Shown here: piece by piece, positions 1 through 10,318 of the stretch | Position numbering within the stretch: position 1 is the stretch's first letter | Layout of the letters: each line of letters opens with the position of its first letter | Translations under genes and position numbers: made by a program | NCBI GenBank assembly: GCA_034359265.1 | Contig: CP136890.1 | Span: 67,395,501-67,459,500 of the forward strand | Origin: Canna indica | Lineage: Eukaryota; Streptophyta; Magnoliopsida; Zingiberales; Cannaceae | DNA: 64,000 nucleotides | Direction: 5' to 3' | The notes under the pieces: generated by a model | The model's input: the letters and a program-made list of their open reading frames with translations, nothing else | Told to the model about the DNA's origin: nothing | Databases searched by the model: none

Positions 1-500
1 TAAAATTGATAACTCGGTTTTTTTATGAATACTTTTTGTGATGTATACTGTGTCATACTCAATTTCAATTTGAAGTGAGTATATCAGTTTCAATTTGATG
101 TATAATTGATAACTCAGTTTGCTGTATATTGGTATTATATTTGAATTCATGTGTTTGAAATGATAACTCAGTTTACTGCAGTATGTAGAAATGATAACTC
201 AGTTTACTGCAGTATGTATATTTGAATTTATGTGTTTGAAGTGAGTATATTAGTTTCAGTTTAATGTATAACTGATAACTCAATTTGAAGTGTATAACTC
301 AGAAGAAGATAAAGCCCGGTGAGGAAGGAGATGGTACAGTTGAGGAAGAAGATAAAGTCGCGATGATTTGCGAGATGAAGCTATGAGAAAAATGATTCGG
401 CCTGTGAGGAAGGAGAGAAATGAGGGAAGCGGAGAAAGGGCAGCTCTTCTGTCGCAGCTGCAATGGAAAGGGGAAGCAAAAAGGGAAAGGGGTTTTTTTA
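1..500. other. Unclassified spacer with short recurring motif
   Basis: No coding potential is recognised. The motif GATAACTCAGTTT or a close variant recurs near positions 8, 108, 161, 191 and 263, so the first 300 bases look like a decayed tandem or dispersed repeat. Positions 300-480 are purine-rich (GAGGAAGGAG-type) without an ORF. Confidence 0.4.
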
Positions 501-803
501 AGGGTTAATTACGATGAGAAGGATGCTAACGTGTATTTTCTTTTATTTTTTATTCAAGTTTAATTTTTTTGCTAACGTGGCACGCTGACGTGACATCGGA
601 TGGATTTTTATACAAATTAAATATTTTCAGGTACACGTGTGCAACGCCATGTCATCAATCAAACGGTAAAATTCACGATGATTTGACGACGGGATATTAT
701 TGAAACAAATTAAAAATCAAAGTATAAAATTGATACAACCGAAAGTTCGGGTCAAAATTGAGAATACTCCTAAAGTTCAGGATATATAGTGTAATTAATC
801 CAA
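501..803. mobile_element. Possible small MITE (weak)
   Basis: The sequence runs from GGGTTAATTACG to GTGTAATTAATCC, so its two ends are short inverted matches (GGTTAATTAC against GTAATTAATCC). The phrase 'aaagttcaggatatatagtgtaatta' style is common at ends of plant MULE-type MITEs, but I see no clear target duplication. Low-confidence call. Confidence 0.25.
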
Positions 804-862
804 ATATGAATAAACAATAAATAGGAATAGACAAATAATAGAATAGATAATAAATAGTATTA

Positions 863-1868
863 TTTTGTTTGGTTGACATTGTAAATAGACCAAGAATATG
901 ATTACTTTATTTGGTTAGTACAAGGAATAGACAAGGAATAGAAAGTTAAATGACCAAAATATCTTTTTTAATAAAATTGAATATATTTATTTATAATAAT
1001 ATTTTATATTATAATTTATTGTAATTAATATTAATATAATAAAAATCTAAAAATTAATATAAAATAAAATTTTAAATTTATTTATTGAATATATTTATTT
1101 ATAATAATATTATATATTATACTTTATTGTAATTAGTAGTAATATAATAAAGCATATAATTAATGTAAAATAATTTAAAATAATTTATTAAATATATTTA
1201 TTTAAAATAATATTTATACTATATTTATAAATAAATAATATAATAAAAATTATTATTAATTTTGCAGTAGAGACACTAGTAGAGTCTCTACGGAGACACC
1301 AACTGAGTCTCTGTAGAGACGCCCTACTGGAGTCTCTACACTCTCGGAGAGATGCCCTACTGGCGTCTCTACACTCTCGGAGAGATGCCCTACTAGTGTC
1401 TCTACACTCTCGGAGAGATGCCCTACTGGCATCTCTCGCATCATAGAGATACAACAACGTCTCTCACAGAGATGCCAGCGGTGTCTCTCGCATTGTAGAG
1501 ACGTCGCGTTGGCGTCTCTCATCGCGGAGACTCTTGGAGAGACACTGCGCTCATGGAGAGACAATGTTTCTCCCCAGCGAGAGAGGAGACGAACGAGACG
1601 CCGGCGAGAGAGGAAACGAGTGAAACGAGGTTGACATGTAGAAACATGAAGGAGAGAAGAGTAATATTTCATCGGGAATACGTCAAGAATACTATTCCCC
1701 ACCTCAAAGTAGGGAATAGTATTCCTTATACATAAGGAATGCTATTCCTTATGTATTCCGGGGGCCCCACTTATTCCAAATTAATTATGTGCAACCAAAG
1801 AAAGGAATAGAATGGATCCTAGGGATACTATTCCATTCCCCATCTATTCCCTTGAACCAAACACTACC
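863..1868. mobile_element. Tourist/PIF-Harbinger-like non-autonomous element
   Basis: The right end reads ...CCTTGAACCAAACACTACC followed by TTA. Its reverse complement (GGTAGTGTTTGGTTCAAG) is paralleled at the left by TTA, TTTT, GTTTGGTTGAC. A GTTTGGTT core beside a 3-bp TTA duplication is typical of Tourist/PIF-Harbinger elements. The interior has several GGAATAG repeats near both ends, AT-rich arms, and a central minisatellite. No transposase is seen. The exact left end is uncertain by a few bases because the two termini differ by a small indel. Confidence 0.5.
1315..1440. repeat. 33-bp minisatellite inside Tourist-like element
   Basis: About four direct copies of a 33-bp unit beginning AGAGATGCCCTACTGG and ending CACTCTCGG start at 1315, 1348, 1381 and 1414. 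Because 33 is a multiple of three, the minus-strand reading gives an 11-residue repeat (RASLRECRD type). This repeat, not a gene, explains the short ORFs here. More divergent GAGAC/GTCTC blocks continue to about 1600. Confidence 0.85.
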
Positions 1869-1871
1869 TTA

Positions 1872-2640
1872 GAGTTGATTTTTTTATCTAAAATCAGACT
1901 CCTCCCACCCTCATTTTGAGATCGTGTTTCTCTTCCATTGCTCGTGGCTGAGCTAATGTTACTGGGTTCTAGTTGTCGTCACCAGCTCACCTTCGTCAAC
2001 CCTGCTCAACCATTAATTTTCACATAAATTGAGGAAATGTCATTAAGGTTTGTGTCTAATCTTTTCTTTAGCCTTAGTTTAGGTTCTACATCTCAGATTG
2101 GGGTTGAGTTATGCTTGTGGGATGTTAGGATGTTAGATATGGGTGGGTTGTTATAGACAAGATGTTATAGAGGGGGAGGACGTTCTGGACAAGACATATT
2201 GTTGTGATAGTGGGCAGGATGTTATGAAGGTTGCATGACGTTTTGGATAGGCTATTGTGGGAGTGGGCGAGGTGTTACAGAGGATGTTTTGGATAGGGAC
2301 GAGTTATTGTGAGAGTGAACGAGATGTTATGGACGGGTTGTTGAGGAAGTAGGCGAGATGTTATATAAGGAACATGATGTTGTGGACGAAATATTATGAG
2401 ACACTGATAGTGGGTGGGTTGCTCTCGATTACCGCAGAATGTGACTTACCATTTTCTAGTTAGACTTATGACACGGTGTTATATGTTGGTTATTAAAAAA
2501 AACTATATAACATAGTTATAATTTGGGAGAGTACGGGGGTTATTTGCAAAAATACCTTCCCTCTGCCTCTCTCTCACCGCCTCTCTCACTGCCTCAAAGC
2601 CAGCTCTTATATGAGTAGGCTCCATCGCGTGTGAAGAGAG
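1872..2640. other. Non-coding spacer with degenerate repeats
   Basis: No gene is recognised. Between about 2120 and 2400 the phrase GGATGTTATGG / GGGTTGTT / GTGGGCGAG recurs in degenerate form. Positions 2400-2460 (GATTACCGCAGAATGTGACT) resemble 9955-10010, on the far side of the gypsy element. A short open stretch at 2650-2740 begins ATGAGATTCGAATCGGAAG and encodes an acidic/serine-rich peptide of unknown identity. Confidence 0.4.
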
Positions 2641-2756
2641 AAAGGAGACGATGAGATTCGAATCGGAAGGTGAGGAATCAGAGGTCGGATCGTCATCAAC
2701 GTCCTCGCTGGAGCCAAACTATGAGGTAGGAGTCTCATCTTCCTCCTTTCTTTCCG

Positions 2757-3330
2757 GTGAATACCTCATCTATTTTCATCGGCGGCAGTGGGAACCAAGG
2801 AGGACAAGGCAGAGCATTTTTTAGATGGATGAATTTTGCTATTCAGGATCGGATGTCCGGTTATGACGATCTTGGAAACTACAGTCGGTTTGTGGCTCGA
2901 GCTCTTTTAGTTGAGAATATTCACTCGAGGATCACACAACAGAAGAAAAATGATCGTCATGGTCGACAACCACTTCCACTGGCTGCAAGAGGACAGCATA
3001 GGGGCCAAGGAGGCCATAGAGCTCAAGCCCGACCATCCTAGAGTGAGTCTGTTAGTGGTTATTTCAGGTTGCAGAAAAAGGCAAAGACGTTTTCCTCTCA
3101 AGCACAGGGATCGTCCCAGGCTTCACAGCTAGCTCGAGATCAGATATCATGAGTAATTGATAGACTTGGAGATCAGATAGGAGTTAGGTTCAACCACTAC
3201 TTCAGATACGAAGACAATGTACACTTTGCTAGAGACTATCCTAGAGGCGGCAGTGTGTGCTACCACTGCAAGCAGTCGGGCACATCAACAACAATTGTCC
3301 TGCTTGGGGGATATCGGGGACTTCACAATA
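2757..3330 (+). pseudogene. gag remnant with CCHC zinc knuckle
   Basis: The open stretch from 2757 contains a glutamine/glycine/arginine-rich C-terminal gag-like segment (QKKNDRHGRQPLPL and so on). At about 3255-3300 the codons for CYHCKQSG are followed, after a one-base loss, by INNNCP. This fits the CX2CX4HX4C retroviral-type zinc knuckle with its histidine destroyed by the frameshift. The knuckle would bind template RNA in an intact element. Only the 3' half of gag is recognisable. Confidence 0.65.
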
Positions 3331-3425
3331 GCAGTCGAGAGGACATAGTTAGGGACAAAGGAAGACCAGTCAGCAGAGGCAGACTAGTCAGACTCGGGCC
3401 TGAGCTTATGCATTGACATAGGACG

Positions 3426-3660
3426 ATGCACGACAGGCGTCAAGATATGTGGTCCGAGAACTCCGTACTCACAAGGTTGCAGTCGAGCGGTTTACTCACA
3501 GCGTTAGGTGATGTGATGCAGTCGAGCCACGAGTTGAAGGGGTGCATACTCAAGTTGGGAGATGCCGAGATTTTGGTAGATCTACTTGTGTTGAATTTCT
3601 TCGACCTCGATGTTATCTTGGGTATGGATTGACTTGCTGACAATCATTCTAGAGTCGATT
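3426..3660 (+). pseudogene. Ty3/gypsy aspartic protease remnant
   Basis: The reading ends with DLLVLNFFDLDVILGMD followed by a stop and LADNHSRVDY. This matches the conserved gypsy protease C-terminus (DVILGMDWLxxNHAxIDC in family terms). The tryptophan codon after GMD has become TGA. The catalytic DTG region should lie near 3490 but is not intact. Downstream residues VREFLDVFLDKLSGLPPEW near 3855-3912 are the usual lead-in to reverse transcriptase, after which RT is deleted. Confidence 0.75.
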
Positions 3661-3939
3661 ATCAAGAGAAAGTGGTTGTGTTTTCTCCCCCAGGCCAACC
3701 TCCCTTCGAGTTTGTTGGTTCGAGGGAGCCTGTGGCACCAATTATCTCAGCATTGCAGGCTAGACAACCGATGAATAGTGGGTGTAGTGATTTTCTGGTG
3801 TCCTTGGTAGGCACGGCTACTGAGGAACATACATAGATCGAAGATATATCAATTGTTAGAGAGTTTCTTGATGTATTTCTAGATAAGTTGTCAGGCTTAC
3901 CACCAGAATGGTAAGTCGTGTTTTCCTGAGAAGCACCTA

Positions 3940-4312
3940 GTGAAGGAGGAATTATTAGAGGAGGCTCACAGGTCTCATTTTGCTATACACCCAAGCAGTT
4001 CGAGGATGTATAGGGACCTACATAAGTCATATTGATGGCGTGGGATGAAGAGAGATGTTGTTGATTATGTGGCGAGATATTTGGTTTGTTAGCAGATAAA
4101 GGCCGAGCATCATAGACTGACAATGAAGCTCTATAACCTCCCTATTCCTAAGTGGAAATGGAAGCATATCACTATGGACTTTGTGTTTGGGCTTTCGATG
4201 ACACAGAAGGGACACGACTCTATTTGGGTGATTGTGGACCGATTGACGAACTCGACCCACTTTTTGCCAGTTAAGAAGACATATTCCTTGGACATGTTAG
4301 CTCAATTGTACT
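3940..4312 (+). pseudogene. Ty3/gypsy integrase remnant, part 1
   Basis: After a deletion junction near 3935 the sequence encodes EELLEEAHRSHFAIHPSSS, the HHCC zinc-binding N-terminus of gypsy integrase. It continues with YWWRGMKRDVVDYV, then the core start WKHITMDFVFGL (first catalytic Asp) and VDRLTNSTHFLPV. One in-frame stop replaces the second CQ of the zinc module. The reading breaks off at AQLY (4310), where the 4313-5204 segment begins. The remainder of the core resumes at 5205. Confidence 0.85.
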
Positions 4313-5204
4313 GTATTCTGCATTCACGTCGGTGCTAATGCCCATTGCCCTGAAGGAACTCGCGTCCTTCTCTCGTGACTTCAGGCGCTCAAGTTTGCGT
4401 CATTCATCCGGTGCTAATGGGTGCGTCACGTCGTCCATAGCCCCTTGCCCTATCCATGCTTTCCGCTTTCCCGGTATTACTGAAGCTTTGGCCCTTCGTG
4501 TAGCCTCTTTACACTTAGAAGCCCCTACATTCAAAGCCCTCTTCTTGCCTGAATGTTCACCCGCTTGTCTGATTCCCCTGCCTTCACCAGCTGGACTTAT
4601 GACCCGCATGCTATAAATCCCGTACAACGCCTCTTTTCTGACCTCCTAGCGAGTGACAAAAGCGTCTCCCTGCGGTTGCAAAGATCCTGTGCCGATCATG
4701 GTTCCCCGAATCGTCGCCTCGCGTTTCAGTTTGGTGCAGTCAAGCTGGGTTCTCACAGGGCTCAGTTAGGACGAGCATATGGTCGTCTCCTCTAGTCGCC
4801 GGTCTGCTTGCTCGCATTGGTTTTGTTTAGGCCTTCATCTTGGTAGCGTGATGTTACCTATTATATAATAGGGCGCTAAGCTCCTATCTGTATTCGCGCT
4901 CTGAATCTGGCGGATTTTCCAATTTTGACTTGGTGATTGCTATGATTGATATAGAAGGTGGTGTTCCATGGATAGTGATTCTCATTCGGAAAGGCCTTGG
5001 AGAAGTGGCTTGCTTGGTTGTGAAAACCTCGAATCCGGACATGCACTTGGTAAGGCTTCCACCTTGAGCATTTGAAAAAATCAACGGTTGAAAGACTAAT
5101 CACGGTTACTTGTGGCAATCATGTCAACTTGGGATCGGGAGCGTGGAAACACATAAGAACTCTTGAATGAAACTTACAAAGAGATGTAATAAAAAAAAAG
5201 AATT
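4313..5204 (+). other. Organelle-like insert inside gypsy integrase
   Basis: This segment splits the integrase reading between AQLY and EIVRLHSVPAS. It is compositionally unlike its surroundings: balanced GC, non-repetitive, pyrimidine-rich 5' part (TTCCGCTTTCCCGGTATTAC, TCTAGTCGCCGGTCTGCTTG). Its texture resembles plant mitochondrial DNA. It ends with TAATAAAAAAAAAG, so a retroposed transcript is an alternative. No TE protein, TIR or clear target duplication was seen. The mitochondrial assignment is an impression and is not proven. Confidence 0.45.
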
Positions 5205-5280
5205 ATCGGAGATAGTGAGGTTGCATAGTGTACCTGCTAGCATCATTTCAGACAAGGACCCCGATTCACTTCATAGTTTT
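5205..5280 (+). pseudogene. Ty3/gypsy integrase remnant, part 2
   Basis: Encodes EIVRLHSVPASIISDKDP and then FTS, the conserved stretch around the second catalytic Asp of gypsy integrase (SDRDPRFTS in family terms). The reading stops at ATAGTTTT, where the solo LTR enters. It resumes at 8056 in the expected place with FW.SL.RALGT. Confidence 0.85.
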
Positions 5281-8055
5281 TATAATATCATAGATATTTA
5301 ATTATATTTTTTCCTTATGGTTGTATTGCTAGCCTAGCGGACTAGTTCGAGGTCGAGCCGAGTCGACTCATGGTCCGGTGCGAGCTTGCGAGCTCGGGTA
5401 AGTAGGATACGAGTTACGTGAATTTTTCTTTCATAAAATAGATTTATTTAATTTTATATTGTGTTGCATGATGGTTTAATTATGTGCATGAATTGGATGG
5501 TTATGTGGAGAATGGAATTAGTTAAGTTAATTAAGTTAGAGGATTCGGGTTCGACTTGAGATGGATGCGGGTTGAATAAGAGTATAGAGGGGTTAGGATT
5601 GAGGAGAGAGTATAAAAACCCCTCCCCTTGGCTTGTGGCTCCCTATTGGAACCACCCAACCTAATTGAGAAGAGGAGCCAGCCGACAGCCGCCCCCCTCC
5701 TCTCTCCCCTTGGAGCTGCAGCCAGCTAGAGCCGAGCCACCCAAGCTTTCCCCCTTCTCCTTCCTTTCATTCTTCCTCCCCTTTGGAGCCGAGCCGATAG
5801 GAGCCAACCGAAGCCAACCCATCTCTCTTCCTCTCTCTCCCTCTCGCATCAAGCCAGCGGCTTGAGGTGATCCGCCGCCCCTTCTCTTCTCCTTCTTGGG
5901 TTGAGCCGTCATCTTTTGATGCCGAATTCGAGGGCCATCATTCGGGATTTCTTCTTATTTCGTCCTTCCTAATTATGTGAGTGGTTTTACCCTCCTTTTG
6001 GGTTTCTTCGAGTTCTTGAAGCCAATCTTGAAGGCTATTAAAATCTTAATTTATTTTTCGATGATTTCTCGAATTCTCGACGTTCTTGTTGTGTGTCATA
6101 TTTGAGGAGGCCCTAAACCCTTCCCTATGGGGTTCGGCAGCCCTAGGACGGCCCTAGGGGTACTCGGCCAAGGGTAGAACAAGGGCGTCCTCGAGGTGTT
6201 CGATGAAATGCCTAAGTGAGAGATTTTGATTATCTTGTAGTTTATATCTCAAATTGATGATTAAAATGAGTTCTTTTATGTTCAAGCATGCTAGTATTTA
6301 ATCTGTGATTTTTGGAGAAAATCATGTTTTATGAAAATTAGGATATTGATGTTGATGCCATGAAGGTTTTGCAAGATGGTTTCTTGATTTAAATGCTTGA
6401 TCTTAAAGATTATTCTTGATTAACGATGATGGCAGTGCTTTATAATCTTGTTTGAAAATATGGTTTTTGTGAGAATTATCTAAATATTATAATTTTGATA
6501 TGTTAGGGAATTAATGATTTAATTTCTGTGAATTTTTGAATTTATTTTCATGACATGCTGAAAATTCAATGCTGTTGGAATTTTATGTTGAGATGATTAA
6601 TCTGTGTTATTTTTGTAATGCTTGCTGTGGTGTTTGTATTTCTCTGAATATAGTCGTGTAACATATCGTTTCGACCGGAAAATATATTTTAGAAACATAG
6701 GACACTCTGGAGACCAAATTCGGATTAGATACATTGGTTTTGGGCAGAACAGTAAGCTAAAACAAAATCCTAATTGTGATGAACTAAATTTTAATTGCAT
6801 AATTAAAATTGGGTAAAAGGGTCAGCATAATCTGTTATGAACCAACATGAGAAGTTTATGCATGAAATAAAACCACACGAGTTTATGACATTACAGGTCT
6901 AGGAGTTGGGATCAGGCATTGGAGTGTTGAGACACTTTCCAATACGAGCACCCATTAGACACCGTAGGAAAGACATGACTTAAGTCATGGTGCACCATAT
7001 CTTTTTGAATGGCGTAGAGGCTCATCGAGGAGCCGGATTGCAAGCTAGGCCCGAGAGGTTGGATGGCAAATTCCCAACCTGCAGAACAAGTTCGGAGGGT
7101 CTTTCCCGATTGTTCTGGTTGGCCTCGTGGGATAAGTTCGGAGGGCCTACCCGATTATCCCTGATGTGGTGTTAAGGAATAAGTTCGGATGGTCTTTCTC
7201 AATTATTCCAGTGATATCTTTTAAGAGTAAGCTTGGAGGGCCTACCCGATTACTCTTATGATATCTTAAAGGGGCAAGTTCAGATGAGTGAATCTCGATT
7301 GTCCCTACGCGTCTCGTGGAGCAAGTTTGGAGGGCCTTTCCCGATTGCTCCCGAGTTTATTTATACTAGGATAAGTTCGGAGGGCCTTCCCGATTATCCT
7401 AGTATGTGTTGTTTGCCTTAGGGCATGGTAGGCTTAGGTATGTTGTTCTTCACCATTAAGTGTTGGCTGACTTCGAGCAGGTGGTGGCCGGATGGCCTAT
7501 TAGCAGGTCACTCTCTTATGACCTTTTCCTGTTTAAGTCAGGAGTTTTAGCTTGTGCATCTTATCTATGATGTTTTTTTTTTTGTGAGGGGTGGTAAAAT
7601 CGCTCACTGAGTTCTTTAAGCTCACAAGTTGTCATTATTTTATTTTGCAGAGCCTGACCAGTGAAATGGGCTGGAGCACTTGGCGCAGCTGGAGGGCAGA
7701 GGAGCCACATGATGTCATAGCAGTCCTAGTTAGGGGTCGTAGTCTAGTCTGTAGTAGTTTGTCATGCACTTGTGTATTGTTATTTTGGAGTTGTAGTCCC
7801 ATGGGGACATTCATGTTTTTATTTAGATTTTATTTAAATATCAGTACTGTTGCTCTTGATTCATTTTATTCTGCACTCGAGCTTTTTGATGAAAAACTAT
7901 ATTATTTTAATGAATTCTGATTTTGTTCTCTTTATAAACAAAATTGTTGTTTCTTTTCGCTATCTTTTGTAAGTTTGCATGTGCATGAGTTAGGTTGCGG
8001 GGTATAGGCACGTATATCTTGGTCGGTCACGTGACCCTGAGTTTGGGGCGTGATA
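5281..8055 (+). mobile_element. Solo LTR, Ty3/gypsy (Tekay/Del-like)
   Basis: The unit starts TATAATATC and ends GGGGCGTGATA. Family termini would be TGTAATATC and GGGGCGTGACA, so both ends carry a single transition. It is flanked by a perfect 5-bp duplication GTTTT (5276-5280 and 8056-8060), and the integrase reading of the host gypsy joins across it. Length is 2775 bp. Internally there is a TATA box (AGTATAAAAACCCC, near 5609), a GC-rich transcribed-leader-like stretch (5650-5930), a hairpin array (7080-7405), and the tract CTCACTGAGTTCTTTAAGCT (near 7604) common in Tekay-type LTRs. No internal retrotransposon genes remain, hence solo LTR by recombination. Confidence 0.75.
7080..7405 (+). 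repeat. Seven tandem hairpins with co-varying stems
   Basis: The core AAGTTCGGAGGGCCTNCCCGATT recurs seven times, with TTCGG-equivalents at 7091, 7137, 7184, 7232, 7279, 7326 and 7376 (46-50 bp period). The flanking bases differ from unit to unit yet remain complementary: CAGAACAA/TTGTTCTG, GGGATAA/TTATCCC, GGAATAA/TTATTCC, TAAGAGTAA/TTACTCTTA, GGGGCAA/TTGTCCC (one G-U), GGAGCAA/TTGCTCC, ATACTAGGATAA/TTATCCTAGTAT. An inner TCGG/CCGA pairing is also present in most units. The array lies in the LTR, in the part that would be transcribed. Confidence 0.85.
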
Positions 8056-8360
8056 GTTTTGGTAGAGTCTACGGAGGGCTTTGGGTACCGAGCTCCGGTT
8101 CAATACAACATTCCATCCATAGACTGATGGACAGTCTCAAGGCATTATTCAGATGTTGGAGGATCTTTTGAGTGCTTGTGTTCTAGACTTTTGGGGCAAT
8201 TGGGAGAGTCATCTACATTTGGTGGAGTTTGCTTATAATAATAGCTGAATGATAAGCAAACTCCACCAAATGATAAGCTATTCAGATGGCTCTATTTGAA
8301 GCTCTTTACGGACGGAGGTGTAGGTCCCCGGTGCATTGGAATGAGGTGGGTGAGCGACGT
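8056..8360 (+). pseudogene. Ty3/gypsy integrase remnant, part 3
   Basis: Encodes SLRRALGT, then FNTTFHP, TDGQSQGIIQMLEDLL and LVEFAYNN, the conserved integrase core including the catalytic Glu region. Within it, 8226-8280 holds an inverted duplication (GATAAGCAAACTCCACCAAATGATAAGC) copied from the LVEFAYNN coding bases just upstream. After that the reading continues decayed (EALYGR, HW.EVGER). Several stops are present. Confidence 0.8.
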
Positions 8361-8502
8361 CCGGTGTCCTGCTAGCGCTGGAGGTTGTAGGAGAGGGCAG
8401 CGGGACTGGCAGGTGGATCGTCGGCAGCTTGGATTGCCTGTTGATGTGGATTGAGGTGGAGCAGAGGTGTTGGGTGCGGAAGAACGCAAAAAGAGGAAGA
8501 AA

Positions 8503-9911
8503 TGATAGGGGGATTGTGGTAGATTATGAAGTAGTAAGTAAGTAATTAATATGTTAATTATTAGTTAATTAATAATTAGTTATAAGTAAAGTAAGAGTTA
8601 TAAAATAAATTATTTGGATGATAGAGTCGTCGGATCGAGTCGGTGTGAACATCAAAGTTGTAGATTTTGGCATGCTGAACGCGGTGGTGGTGTCTAATTT
8701 TAGATCAGATATTGTTTGGTATGACTTTTATATTTTTCAATATTTTATCATTATTTAGAATTATTAATTTAATTTGATTAATAATTGAATAATATAAAAT
8801 AGTATTATATTAATTTAAATGGTGATTTAGAGTACAAACAGTTAGTGTGGGCTTGAGATGGATTCCCATTATAGTCGATGAAGTGTTGTTGGGGTAAAAT
8901 GATAGATTTATCTTTTGTCTTGATCTGCTTGATATTGCTTCTAAATTCCGTTGATCTCATGTTGCATATTATTTTTGGACTTGTTAGGTAGAGAAATGCA
9001 TGTGTTATATTTTATTATCATTTATTGATGTTGATATTTGATTATGATATGTCATGCTAGTCATGATGCATTGAATAGTATTCAATGTATAATATTATGT
9101 TGTTGTTTATAGTGTTATCCTATTGATCATGTCATTGGAGTTGAGTTGCATGATTACTATCGATTCGGAGGCTACGACCTTGGAGAGGACTTCGGTCCAG
9201 GACCATTTTATTGTGGATGTTGGATACGACATTCGTCGAGCTACCTGCTGTATGGGTAGTCACGTCACCGTTGGAGCGAACGATTGATGCCACTCTGCGG
9301 GTGGTAGAGTACGGGGTTTTTACCCAATGGTTCATACGCTTGTTGGCTTAGTAGATGTTGATAGGAGTAGGTGTGGAGGATTTGTTGTATATATTGCCTT
9401 TGACTGCATCTTAGGTCATATTGTTGTTTATCATTGAGTTGACACTTTATACATATTGTTGATCATATTGTGATACTCATACTCAGCATCCGCTGATTTC
9501 TATTGTTATTGCTTCAGACTTGCAGGGGTGAGCCGTTGATCTCTAGATCGAAGTGTAGATAGATGATAGACAGTCTGTAGATGTGGAGCTCCGATAGAGA
9601 CTATTTTTGTATTTTTGTTCTATTTTGTCGTATTTACATACTTTTGATTTTGATACTAATGATTTTGGAGTTTTGTAAAAATATATATTATTAAATACTA
9701 TATTTAATCTTGTATCTGAATAAATTATCTTTTATCGTATATATCGTTCGGCTTTTTGATTGTAATTATTTGTTTCATGAGATGTCTGATTATGATTTTG
9801 TCATACGTTTTGGTGGTTTCCTTCCCTTGCGTGGTTTTCGAGTCACCTAGTGTCGCGTCTCGAAACGGAGCTATCTCGAGGCATGGGGGTGGATCCGAAC
9901 CAGGCGTGACA
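8503..9911 (+). mobile_element. 3' LTR of the Ty3/gypsy element
   Basis: A purine tract AAAAAGAGGAAGAAA (8488-8502) is followed by TGATAGGGGG and the segment ends GGCGTGACA at 9911, giving TG...CA termini and a PPT-like primer. The unit is 1409 bp. Positions 8620-8760 (GAGTCGTCGGATCGAGTC ... AACATCAAAGTTGTAG ... GCATGCTGAACGCGG) match 50487-50640. The left LTR copy was not found, so the start is inferred from the PPT and TG alone. Confidence 0.6.
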
Positions 9912-10318
9912 CACGGGATGTTAGAAGCTTTCCCGGGTTGTTAAACTAACATGCGAGTTATTTTAGATTGCCGCAGTATGTTGATTTGCCATTTTTTGGA
10001 TTGGTCTTATGTCCCGGGATTTTAGAAGCTAAGTCGAGATGTTTTAATATTAGACGGGTTATTTTGGTATGCCCAAGGATGATGACTTAGCCATTTAAAA
10101 TATTTGAACAATTTTGTCCAAAATATAATTCTCTTAGTTATTTTTTATTAAACTTATATCAGAGTTTTTTTTTTTAAAAAAAAAACTTTATTTGAAAATA
10201 CCATACATGAGAACGGCACATAATTAAACTATCTTTATAATTAAGCCTACAACAATTAGGCACCCTAGATACCGACGCTACATATTCATAGCATCGATTT
10301 CTGCACAATTTTTTTTAA
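9912..10318. other. Repeat-like spacer
   Basis: No gene is seen. It contains CGGGATGTTAGAAGC / CGGGATTTTAGAAGC duplications and a stretch (GATTGCCGCAGTATG) resembling 2430-2460 upstream of the gypsy element. Both may belong to one older repeat into which the gypsy integrated. Confidence 0.35.

Larger units (their letters stand above)
2750..9911 (+). mobile_element. Decayed Ty3/gypsy LTR retrotransposon with nested insertions
   Basis: Remnants appear in Ty3/gypsy order: gag tail and zinc knuckle (about 2757-3330), aspartic protease (3426-3660), the start of reverse transcriptase (3830-3935), integrase (3940-4312, 5205-5280, 8056-8360), purine-rich tract (8488-8502) and a 3' LTR (8503-9911). 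Most of RT and all of RNase H are deleted. No 5' LTR was found. Integrase is interrupted twice: by an organelle-like segment (4313-5204) and by a solo LTR (5281-8055). Many stops and frameshifts show it is dead. Confidence 0.85.

Noticed and set aside
1188..1702. Two minus-strand frames of 89 and 148 codons
   Set aside because: Both are produced by the 33-bp minisatellite, with no recognised protein.
7080..7405. CRISPR-like array (regular repeats with variable spacers)
   Set aside because: The 'spacers' are the stem arms of each hairpin, the repeats are degenerate, and the context is a plant LTR without cas genes.
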